Shown one piece after another: positions 1 through 8,000 of a stretch of DNA of 59,503 nucleotides (the stretch's first letter is position 1; each line of letters starts with the position of its first letter). Source of the stretch: a virus. The translations under genes and the position numbers were made by a program. The notes under the pieces were generated by a model. The model was not told where the DNA came from. It saw only the letters and a program-made list of their open reading frames with translations, and made no database searches. The stretch covers positions 1 to 59,503 of IMG/VR virus record IMGVR_UViG_3300009184_000049; one strand, written 5' to 3'.

Positions 1-259
1 CAATCTGTCTAGACCATGCCGTTTGACCCAGTGTGGGTACCGTAGAGAGGTCGTTAACATCATCTGGTGTGGCAGATGAGATAGCAATAATAGGAACCTC
101 TTCGCCAATAGCCATTAGTTTAAGTTCTCTTGAAAGGTTCTTCATTCGTACCGTTTCATTATCTGACTTCTGATTAGGAGCCATTAACTGAAGGTAGTCA
201 ACGATTACAAAGTCTGGCTTATACTGATCAATCTTTCCACGAAGAACTGATGGGTTAAT
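1..259 (-). pseudogene. C-terminal part of DnaB-like helicase, beyond an in-frame amber codon
   Basis: This is the same reading frame as the helicase at 260-1060, continued past a TAG codon at 262-260. It encodes INPSVLRGKIDQYKPDF followed by the Walker B-type strand VIVDYLQLM, then sensor-like segments (PIIAISSA) typical of the RecA core of DnaB-family helicases. It runs off the window start. No start codon with a ribosome binding site precedes it, so separate translation looks unlikely. It is either the cut-off end of a broken gene, made by readthrough, or the product of a sequence error. Confidence 0.75.
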
Positions 260-1060
260 CTATCCACCACTATCATTTGATATGATGTGGAACTCTGGTT
301 TTCCTGCAAGATTCTTTGCATGCCACTCCTTTAGCATTTCAATCTCAATCTCACCATTACTAATTTTTCTGTGAGACCAACGACCTTCACCCATAATAGT
401 AAACACACGATTACGAACTTCAGTCTCAGACATTTCAAGAGAGATTACCATTGGGGACTTGCCTTGCTTCCATGCTTGAACAGCAAAGTAAAGTGCAAGC
501 CAAGACTTTCCAATTCCTGGATAAGCAAGAAATACTCCAAGTTGCCCTGGCATAATTCCAGCAGGTAAGTAATTATCAAACCCTGGAAGACCTGTCTTGA
601 TTCCAGACAAACCAAGTGCCTGCTGCTTCTTAACATTTTCAAAGTAAGCAACTGCTGACTCAAGATCTGTAACATCAATATCACGAATTGAAGCAGTATT
701 CTTTTTTAGTTCTGAGGTCTTTGTAATTAGGTCATTTAGTGCAACAACTCCTTGATTATTTTGAACATTAGTTGCTGCTGATCTAAGGATATCTTTTAGG
801 CTATCATTTAAATATTCTCCTTGAAGTTCTTCAAGATGATGCTTTGTTGCTCCCACATTTAAAACTGGTTCAAAATCTCTAAACTTTTCTGTAACTAATT
901 CTGAAGGTGGGAGAGTGGAATTGGCTTCAAAATATAAACGAATAAACTCCCAGATATCCCCGTGTGTTCTTAAAAGATTATCAACATTAGCCTGAAGAAG
1001 CACATGCATTTGTTTATCTTGAAGGACTGCCGTAATTAGTTTTGACTCTGTATTATTCAC
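260..1060 (-). CDS. DnaB-like replicative helicase, N-terminal part ending at an amber codon
   Basis: The 266-aa product has an N-terminal helical domain (about residues 1-110), a linker and the start of a RecA-type ATPase core. A Walker A motif (AYPGIGKS) lies near residue 180, followed by the segment VISLEMSE typical of DnaB-type helicases. Replicative DnaB hexamers unwind DNA ahead of the fork. The frame stops at TAG (262-260), yet the next codons carry the Walker B half in the same frame, so one codon separates the two halves of a normal helicase. As written the product lacks Walker B and should be inactive. The start is a GTG at 1060 overlapping the upstream stop by 8 nt (TAA at 1053-1055). 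TAG is an ordinary stop elsewhere here (for example 1584, 45661, 58188). Confidence 0.85.
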   Translation of the reverse strand: MNNTESKLITAVLQDKQMHVLLQANVDNLLRTHGDIWEFIRLYFEANSTLPPSELVTEKFRDFEPVLNVGATKHHLEELQGEYLNDSLKDILRSAATNVQNNQGVVALNDLITKTSELKKNTASIRDIDVTDLESAVAYFENVKKQQALGLSGIKTGLPGFDNYLPAGIMPGQLGVFLAYPGIGKSWLALYFAVQAWKQGKSPMVISLEMSETEVRNRVFTIMGEGRWSHRKISNGEIEIEMLKEWHAKNLAGKPEFHIISNDSGG

Positions 1061-1361
1061 TTAGCCACTCCTTAGCCATTTTCCTGCGCTCTTCTCTTTC
1101 TAAACTATCTTTTATTTTATCTTTTTTTGCTTGCAATATTTTTTCTGCATTATATGCAAAGTGATTCCAAGAGGGGCTTTCTGCAACTGAAAAGTAGTAC
1201 TCAAGTATATCGTAGCATACAGAGATTCCGTACGACTCTACAAGAGCGTCTGAGGCCCACTGCTCTACATTTAAATTAAGTGATGGCTTTTGCTCATACC
1301 TTGCAGTATGAAACTTGCTGTAGCGTGAAAGCAAAGCCATTCGGTCTTTGCGTTCGGCCAT
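1053..1361 (-). CDS. small protein of the replication module, unknown function
   Basis: A 102-aa, charged, mostly helical protein with a lysine/glutamate-rich C-terminus (residues about 75-102). It is joined to its neighbours at both ends: its ATG overlaps the upstream stop as TAATG at 1361, and its own stop overlaps the helicase GTG. Its place directly before a DnaB-like helicase would suit a helicase loader or accessory factor, but I recognise no loader motif. The function is open. Confidence 0.6.
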   Translation of the reverse strand: MAERKDRMALLSRYSKFHTARYEQKPSLNLNVEQWASDALVESYGISVCYDILEYYFSVAESPSWNHFAYNAEKILQAKKDKIKDSLEREERRKMAKEWLSE

Positions 1362-1570
1362 TATGCTTCAGCAGCCTCTTCTTGTGCCTCTTTTATCTTG
1401 TCTGTAAGTTTATCTTCAACAAACTTGTAGACACGCTCAAAAGCCTGATCAACAGTTTCGCCATTCTTACGAGAATCTGAGACACCTAAGTCAAGTCTAA
1501 GTGACTGAAAATTTCCTAGATTAAGTGTGTATCCTAATGTTACTGATACCTTGGTTGTTTCGTTTTCCAT
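1361..1570 (-). CDS. conserved small phage protein of actinophage type
   Basis: I chose the ATG at 1570 (69 aa) because GAAGGG sits about 6 nt upstream; a longer in-frame version would overlap the previous gene and lacks this signal. The sequence begins with a beta-strand segment (VSVTLGYTLNLGNF), then AFERVYKFVEDKL and an acidic, alanine-rich end. This pattern (GYTxNxGNFxSxRxDxG then AFxRVYxFVExKL) is familiar from small conserved proteins beside replication and recombination genes in actinobacterial phages. The biochemical role is unknown. It overlaps the next gene as TAATG. Confidence 0.7.
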   Translation of the reverse strand: MENETTKVSVTLGYTLNLGNFQSLRLDLGVSDSRKNGETVDQAFERVYKFVEDKLTDKIKEAQEEAAEA

Positions 1571-1583
1571 CTTATACCCTTCG

Positions 1584-2126
1584 CTAAATAGATTCATTCC
1601 AGATTGGAACAAACCGTCCATCTTCTGTTTTCCTATAAGTAAGTATACCATCGCCCATTCTGCGTGTCAACTCTTGCTTGCTGGGCGTAATATCGTTTGT
1701 TATTAATTTGTCTTTTCTTGGCCTACCAATATGGTATGAAGCAAGTATATCACGTATCTCTTTTACTTGCGATTCTGAGTAGTATGATCTTACTTGGAAC
1801 CCTCTTGCTCCACCTTTTTGAGATCCCGTTGGAAAAGGAATGACTCCTCGTTTCATTAATGATGGCATATATTTTTTATGACGATTAACTAAATCAGCAG
1901 TCTGACCAACAGTGTATGCTCGTTCTCTCTTATTTTTAAAATCACTAATTAAACAACTTTCAATTTGATCCTTTATAATATTATAAACAGACATTATTCC
2001 ATTAGAGTGATTGTAATGATGTATTCTAACTAGGCTTCCATTAAGAAACCAAACCTTTTTGTTACCTGGTATTACAGGTGACTCATTATATTTTTCGCTC
2101 TCGATTGTTCCTTTTTTAGTAACCAT
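1584..2126 (-). CDS. DNA-binding protein with MerR-like helix-turn-helix
   Basis: 180 aa. Residues about 68-120 look like a MerR-type winged helix: a YTVGQTADLVN helix, a turn to LMKRGVIPFPTG, and a basic wing ending RSYYSESQVKEIRDIL. The C-terminal third is basic (IGRPRKDK). The N-terminal 60 residues are not recognised. The start ATG at 2126 has a strong GGAGGGG Shine-Dalgarno inside the upstream gene, which it overlaps by 55 nt. It may regulate or organise the replication module. The stop codon is TAG. Confidence 0.6.
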   Translation of the reverse strand: MVTKKGTIESEKYNESPVIPGNKKVWFLNGSLVRIHHYNHSNGIMSVYNIIKDQIESCLISDFKNKRERAYTVGQTADLVNRHKKYMPSLMKRGVIPFPTGSQKGGARGFQVRSYYSESQVKEIRDILASYHIGRPRKDKLITNDITPSKQELTRRMGDGILTYRKTEDGRFVPIWNESI

Positions 2127-2263
2127 TGCCCCTCCATAGTGTGGCTAGGTGGATGAAAGAATACTCTAAATCCGCATTTCATGCAATATACTTCTAAGTG
2201 ATTAATTTCGGTATATTGTCTATCTATAAACATTCTACCTTTGCATTTTTTGCAAGACATCAT
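2072..2263 (-). CDS. small zinc-ribbon protein
   Basis: 63 aa with two CxxC knuckles (CKKC near residue 4 and CMKC near residue 28), the layout of a four-cysteine zinc ribbon, followed by a basic tail. The start overlaps the stop of the tail gene before it as TAATG, so translation is probably coupled. It lies at the border between tail genes and replication genes. The role is unknown; binding nucleic acid or a partner protein is plausible. Confidence 0.6.
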   Translation of the reverse strand: MMSCKKCKGRMFIDRQYTEINHLEVYCMKCGFRVFFHPPSHTMEGQWLLKKEQSRAKNIMSHL

Positions 2264-2706
2264 TAATTTGGTATTCCGACAATAAGAATATTAATTCCAA
2301 CAGTTGTATCTCCACCAGTATTAAATTTAACTATTCCATCTACTCTTGAAGTTGATATACTATTTATTGTTACTGTTACATCTCTTCCTGCATCTGTTCC
2401 TCCAACATTTACTGCAGTTGCTGTAACTACTGGAACAAATTTAAAGTCTGTTCCAAAAGAATGAGACCAAGGTTCTGTAGCCCCTGCAATTTTTGATTGT
2501 CCTGTTGTTACTTGCTTGTAAACACCAACAATTCTAGACTCTGAAATTTTTGCACTTTGTGGACCATTGGGAGGCGTATCTAATGTCACATATTTATTTG
2601 TTGAGGTTGAGACTTGAGAAGATAAATCATTAACAGCCTTAACAATCTGATAAATATATGTTACGTCTAAGGGTTGTCCACGCTCTGGTACGGGTAATAT
2701 TGCCAT
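2263..2706 (-). CDS. minor tail or tail-tip protein with H-type-lectin-like C-terminus
   Basis: 147 aa. The start resembles virion-protein N-termini (ILPVPERGQPLD), followed by a short helix (YIYQIVKAVNDLSSQ). The C-terminal ~75 residues (FGTDFKFVPVVTATAV, then alternating strands ending in VGINILIVG) have the strand pattern of H-type lectin-like domains found at fibre ends, so glycan binding is possible. This is a fold guess, not a motif match. An extended -10 box lies 6 nt before the ATG, which predicts a leaderless transcript. Confidence 0.55.
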   Translation of the reverse strand: MAILPVPERGQPLDVTYIYQIVKAVNDLSSQVSTSTNKYVTLDTPPNGPQSAKISESRIVGVYKQVTTGQSKIAGATEPWSHSFGTDFKFVPVVTATAVNVGGTDAGRDVTVTINSISTSRVDGIVKFNTGGDTTVGINILIVGIPN

Positions 2707-2712
2707 AATACA

Positions 2713-2721
2713 ATTATACCA
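2713..2721 (-). promoter_or_regulatory. extended -10 promoter giving a leaderless start at 2706
   Basis: TGGTATAAT ends 6 nt before the ATG at 2706, so transcription should begin at or next to the start codon. The upstream gene's TAA stop (2716-2714) lies inside the TATAAT box. Confidence 0.55.
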
Positions 2722-3166
2722 GACTCAGACCTGTGATTGCTGATCTTGATCCAGAATCAAAGATTTTAATAGATGTGCTAATTACTGGCTTTATTGATGC
2801 CAATTGAACTAAAACCTTTACTGATGTTGGGGTTCCAGTTTTTAAAAATGAAAAACTAGTTCCAGTTGTAGTGCCAACATGAACTGCACTTGCTGTATCG
2901 TATTGAGCAAAAATATCATATTTAATTTGCTCTGCAGGATTAGATCCATTAGACCAATTTACTAGAATTGTATTTCCAACTACAGATATATCTCCTGGCA
3001 AAACTTGAACTAATTCTCCATTTACAAAAAATATCTGTGACCAGGCAGACTTTCTATTCTTGTCCTCTGCAACTATTCTAAATCTTATAACTCTGCCATT
3101 TTCAGATGATACCTTGCCTAAAAATTCTTTTTTAACTAAAACATTTTTAATTCCACTGTCTGCCAC
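2714..3166 (-). CDS. minor tail protein with fibronectin-like beta domain
   Basis: 150 aa, rich in beta strands. Residues about 20-120 (FRIVAEDKNRKSAWS, VNWSNGS, YDIFAQYD) resemble a fibronectin type III or Ig-like sandwich of the kind decorating siphovirus tails. It starts with GTG at 3166, overlapping the preceding stop (TAGTG). It probably belongs to the same tail-tip assembly as its neighbours. Specific function unknown. Confidence 0.55.
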   Translation of the reverse strand: MADSGIKNVLVKKEFLGKVSSENGRVIRFRIVAEDKNRKSAWSQIFFVNGELVQVLPGDISVVGNTILVNWSNGSNPAEQIKYDIFAQYDTASAVHVGTTTGTSFSFLKTGTPTSVKVLVQLASIKPVISTSIKIFDSGSRSAITGLSLV

Positions 3167-3741
3167 TATAACACATCCAAACCAAATCTAAACTCAATAT
3201 AGTTTGTAGTATTTGCTGATTTAATGATTGGTCTTGCATCTGTGGTTTTTATAACAGAGTATCCAGTTAAACCATATACAGAGTTTGTTGATGTAACATT
3301 TTCAAGTCTAAGTCCATCTAAACAAACATAGAAATCTTCTGTTGGTTCTGCGCTTCCGCTTTTTATTACAGAGGCGTATATTCTTACAGTATTTATTTCT
3401 GACCAAGAGAAGTCTGAACTTTTTTGTAACTCTTGAAGTTGTTTTTTTATAACAAAATATCTATTGATTGAAAAATCATTACTTGTATTATTAACGACTG
3501 CTTCAAAAATTGCCCACTTGCCACTTTTAAAAGTTCCAGTAGAAGAAAATTCAACAATAATTTTGACTGATTCTGGTTGTGATACTGTGCTAGTTCCAAC
3601 TTTACCAATTTTATTCACAACAGAAAATGCAAGTCTCAACTCGTCTGTAGGAGAGTTTTTACTAAAATCAACTGCTGTATCGCTAACTGTATAAAGTTTG
3701 ATGGTATGGTTGTGGTTAGGTTTATTGCATCTAGATGTCCA
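3166..3741 (-). pseudogene. C-terminal part of tail protein, in the -1 frame relative to the gene upstream
   Basis: This frame is open from just after a TAA at 3744-3742 to a TAG at 3168-3166. It reads HNHTIKLYTVSD, then DFSKNSPTDELRLAF and about 150 more plausible virion-protein residues. Coding quality begins well before the first usable start (a TTG at 3639, with no ribosome binding site), so it is not an independent gene. It continues the protein encoded at 3636-4544 after a one-base backward shift of frame. Either a -1 ribosomal frameshift or an indel joins the two parts. Confidence 0.65.
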
Positions 3742-4544
3742 TTAGCATCTACAGATATTTTAGAATTATTTCCAGATATAGCAAATATGTTATTTAAAAA
3801 TCTGCATCTTTCATGTCTTTCAACTCTATCGGAGTTGGTAAAAATTTTGTTATCTGCATTTGTTTTAAAGACTGGATAGGCTTGACTAATGATGTTTGTC
3901 TCTACATCGTTAACTAAATATCCTGCTGAAACAAAAGTTGCTACTACGGCAGTTGAAGAAACAATTGTAAATGATGTTGAGTTTGGAACAGTTGCAATAT
4001 TTACCTTTGATAAATTAAACGCTGCTGGAGATATTCCAGAAATAGATATTTCAGTTCCTATAGAAAGACCGTGTGAGGCATCTGTTGTATATGTTAAAGT
4101 AGTTCCAGATGCTGTTGCTTTTATTATTTTAACAACACGATCATCTAGTGGTCCGTAAATTGATGGGATCTCGCTTGCTTGAGAAGAATACTTCCAGCCT
4201 TCTTCATCAGAAAAAGAATAAATAGTCTTACTATCTGTAGATCCTGCAACAGGGTTTGATGCTCCAGAAAATACACCAACCTCTGTGATCTCATATCTTT
4301 CTTGTGTTGGAAGTTCTGCGGTCAATACAATCTTTGAGACTCCAGACTCATCTACAAATCCTCTAGAAATAATTGGAACACGAAACATTTCAAAATCAAG
4401 GGACTGCTTGCTTGAGTAATCAACAGAAGCGCTATCCGAAAGCAAAGGTTTTGGTCCACATCCTACGGCAATATGAGATGCATAAGATGCAGTCTGTCCA
4501 ACAAGATATTTAGCAAGAATATTTTTTCCTGTATTAGTTATCAT
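3636..4544 (-). CDS. minor tail / fibre protein, N-terminal part ending at a frame break
   Basis: 302 aa as written. The first 120 residues resemble fibre-type N-domains (IAVGCGPKP, YEITEVGVFSG). A middle domain (about 145-210: ISISGISPAAFNLS, IATVPNSTSFTI) resembles a small beta-sandwich repeat seen in phage fibres. After about residue 270 the frame turns into low-quality sequence, while good coding continues in the -1 frame (3166-3741). The full protein would have about 460 residues. The start ATG at 4544 is directly next to the upstream stop. Confidence 0.65.
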   Translation of the reverse strand: MITNTGKNILAKYLVGQTASYASHIAVGCGPKPLLSDSASVDYSSKQSLDFEMFRVPIISRGFVDESGVSKIVLTAELPTQERYEITEVGVFSGASNPVAGSTDSKTIYSFSDEEGWKYSSQASEIPSIYGPLDDRVVKIIKATASGTTLTYTTDASHGLSIGTEISISGISPAAFNLSKVNIATVPNSTSFTIVSSTAVVATFVSAGYLVNDVETNIISQAYPVFKTNADNKIFTNSDRVERHERCRFLNNIFAISGNNSKISVDANGHLDAINLTTTIPSNFIQLAIQQLILVKTLLQTS

Positions 4545-5090
4545 TTAATTTCCTCCATTGTATATTGTAGCATCATAAACCTCTCCGCTTGTTAGCATTT
4601 GGACTTCTGCCTGCTCTCCCTCTTTAACATTGACAAGATTTATCACCAGGTCCCCGCTTATTGGGTCAATATATATTGACTTACAGTTTGGAACTTTTGT
4701 CCATTTTGTTTTATCTGTAATACCATCCTTTGGAATAAGGTCATACCCATTGCCACAAACTGGAAGATGATCCATTACTGAGATAGATAAAGACTTAAAG
4801 AATGAGTCTGATGACTGTAATCTTAAAATATTGTTTGGGTTATATTGTAAATATAGATCTGTTAGGTTTTTTATAGGATTGTAAACTACTTTTTGTCCAT
4901 TGACCAGATCATGTCTAGATATTGTTGCAAGTTCTTGACCACCGATGTCTTCAAATATGAGATCAGTCATTATCTCAATAGCCATGACCTCTTCCCCTTG
5001 AATTATTAAATCTGGGGTTGCAATCTTTATTGCATTACTATTTGATGAAGATTTTGGATCTGGAAGATTTGCAGTTGCACTTGTTGTCAT
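4545..5090 (-). CDS. tail-associated protein, unknown family
   Basis: 181 aa with a polar, serine/asparagine-rich N-terminus (residues 1-25) and a beta-rich remainder containing LRLQSSDSFFKSLSI and an acidic end. The ATG at 5090 overlaps the stop of the giant minor tail gene as TAATG. Its position between two tail-tip genes makes a structural or adsorption-complex role likely. No diagnostic motif seen. Confidence 0.55.
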   Translation of the reverse strand: MTTSATANLPDPKSSSNSNAIKIATPDLIIQGEEVMAIEIMTDLIFEDIGGQELATISRHDLVNGQKVVYNPIKNLTDLYLQYNPNNILRLQSSDSFFKSLSISVMDHLPVCGNGYDLIPKDGITDKTKWTKVPNCKSIYIDPISGDLVINLVNVKEGEQAEVQMLTSGEVYDATIYNGGN

Positions 5091-8000
5091 TACACGACCT
5101 CACTTAAAAATAATGTCATATCAGGTCCATCTGAAGTTTTTGAATAGTCTATGTTGTACACAACAAACCTACTTGATGGAGAAGATACCATATTAATACC
5201 ATTTTCCTCGTAGTCAAGAGTAACAATATCACCAAGTTGAATAGTTGGAATTGCAAATATCTTAACACCAACAGACTTTCTTGGTTTTGTTATTTTTTCA
5301 ACAAGCCATTTCATAAGACTATTTGCTTCATCATAAGACTGAATGTATGGGGTGTTGAGTGAAAAATCTTTTTTACCGTAAGTCATACGACTTAATTTTA
5401 TGTCTTGATAATCTTGTTTAAACTTATATGGATTTGAAATTAATTTGTCTGCAACAAAAAGCGGATTAGACTCTAATGAATTTTTATTAAAATAATCATC
5501 AAGACTTAATCTGTTATCCGATTGCTGTGTAAATGTTATACCTTGAACTCTTAGGTAATTACCACTTGTCTCATCTAAACTAATTGCAGTATCTGTTGAA
5601 TTAAAAATAATAAACTCTGCCCCGTAAGATCCTGCTCTAAATCCTGAAACAACATATCCCTTAATCTTATTAAATGTTGGGGATATCTTTGCAGTCAGTG
5701 CTGGGAAGGCTTTATCGTACTTAAAATTAAATGTTGCTGCCTCTCTCATAATGCTTCCAAACTCTTCAAAATATATATTATATTTTGGTGCTTCAGAAGT
5801 TCCTATGCCCGATAGGTATGTGCTTTGAATTAGTCCACTCAGAGCATACTTTCTAAATGATTCATTGGCATCTATGTCTGAATCTCCAAAGACAGAGTTA
5901 ACTGGTGCGCCAAGGGAAAAGGTTGTATTCTGTGAGTAGTTGTTACATAGTGCATATACGTTTTCAAACATTATTCTTGAGGATCCCCTTGAAAATAGCG
6001 CCATACCTGAATAGACTGGGATAGGATCTAGGTCGTCAACAGTTTTAATTAATTTTCCATTTAAGTATAAGTAAAATCTTCTTGTGCTTCCAATATCCTG
6101 ATACTCTGCTGCTAGATCATAGACTGTTGGATTTTCTTCTGCAACCATTCTTGCTTGACCCGTAAATTTTCCATCGTCTACAGTAATTTCTCCAAGGCCT
6201 TCCCAAAGTTTTACTGGTATAGCCGTTCCGTTTTGTGATTTAATTTTGTAAAAAAATACATTGCTAACGCTTTCTCTTTCATCTTTAGATAAATTCCCTA
6301 GGCCTAATGCTGCAATTTCAAAGTAATAGCCAACATTTGTTGTTGGGTTTACCATAAAAGAAAGTCCTCCAGAGCCACCAGAAATATTTATATTTTTATC
6401 TGGTGTGGTTCCATTAACAACATAATAGGTTGAAGATCCATTTGGTGTTTGTCCTATTTCTAAAGTATTCTCTATTTTACCAACAATTCTCATTCTAGTT
6501 CCAAAATGTTTATATTTGTTTGTTTCTAAAGACTTATAAACATATGAGATAAAGTCTCTTGACTTTTCTTTAGTCGTAAAGTTGGGCCCATTTAAACATA
6601 GTGCTGAAGCCTGAAGTGTTCCAGTTTGAACTGCAGTTGCTGTACTAATTTCTCCTATAAAAGAAGTTGACATAAAGTTTTTAATAATACCATTTCTAGA
6701 AGATGTTTTTGATAAAACATCGGATGATGTTCCAGAGGAAGTTAGTTTTCCAGCAGAGGCAACAGTTGTTGTAGGCAAAACTAAATCTTTTTGAAATAAA
6801 TATTCTGATGACATGTAGCATCCCTTAACATTATCATCTGATTTCCAATAGTCTGACACTCCAGCATTATGGGCTACAACCTGAGTCCCAAACTGTCCTC
6901 TTCCATGTTTATTAACTTCTCCATTTTTTAACTTTACAATTCCAGATACTTCTTCATACTTTGGCTCAGAATAAATTCTAACTAATCCTGTTGGATAAAT
7001 TTTTCCATTAAACGGTAGTTTTGCAAAATAGTTTTGATAGTCTTCTGTTGATGTTATCCAAACATTGCCAAACCCAGATACATTATATTGCACTGCATCG
7101 TATTTAATAATTTCTCCTTGAGAATAAAAGTAACCGTTATATCTAGTTATCCAATATACTGCCTCACCAAGACTAAAAGTATTATTAATTAAAATATTAT
7201 TTTTTACTTCTGGTACATCTATAGATAGGTTTGAGTTTAGTGGGATAGCACTAAGAACATAGGCAGACTGAGTTGCAACCTCATTGTTTACAGATTTTGT
7301 ATTCTGGCTTCCAGAGACTTCCCAAAGCAATGCTGGCTTATACGTGTAGTATCTTTCATTATCTACAAGGCTTGCCTGTCTAATTGACCCTACAGATCTT
7401 TGTATATACCTTGTACTATAGTTAATTGCACCATCATTATATACCGAATTTTCTTGAGTTGATACAGAAATAACATTTGCCAACTTTGGCTTATTTGTTT
7501 TATTTTTTATTTCTCTATTTTCTACAAAGTCTTTTGTTCCTATAAGCGCAAAGGTTGTTGGTCTTTCTGCTGCAGTTGGCATAATATAGTTTTTGCTCAT
7601 CATTACAAAGTTGTTATATTCATCAAAGAACATTGCTGTCTGAGTTGAAACAGCCAGATCTTGAAGAACCTGAGCCACACTATTATCTGGGCTAACAAAG
7701 AAATATGGGATTACTATTTCTTTTTCATTTGCCACTCTCTTAAAAGTATAGTTAGAAAACCCAATATGGTCTAACAGTAAAGATACTGCAGAACTAACAG
7801 AAACTTCTGTCATTAATATTTCAGGGGCGGTAATTGATTCAAAATACCAATACAAATCTCTTAGTGTCATAGATACACGCTTTGTCATTAAATCTTGTTT
7901 AGGAAATCCATCTGAATATAGTGTCTTAATTGGAACATAGTAGTCCCATCCTGCAACATCAACTATTACTTCATAAAATTTAAACTGAACATGTCTAGAA

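Noticed and set aside
1-262. Genome-wide amber recoding to explain the helicase TAG
   Set aside because: Many other genes end properly in TAG (1584, 3166, 28971, 45661, 48037, 53179, 58188) directly before the next gene.
260-1060. Intein or intron at the helicase break
   Set aside because: Only one codon lies between the matching halves; there is no inserted sequence.
3166-3639. Independent gene starting with TTG at 3639
   Set aside because: Good coding in this frame extends upstream of the TTG and no ribosome site is present, so it is the continuation of a frame-broken tail protein.
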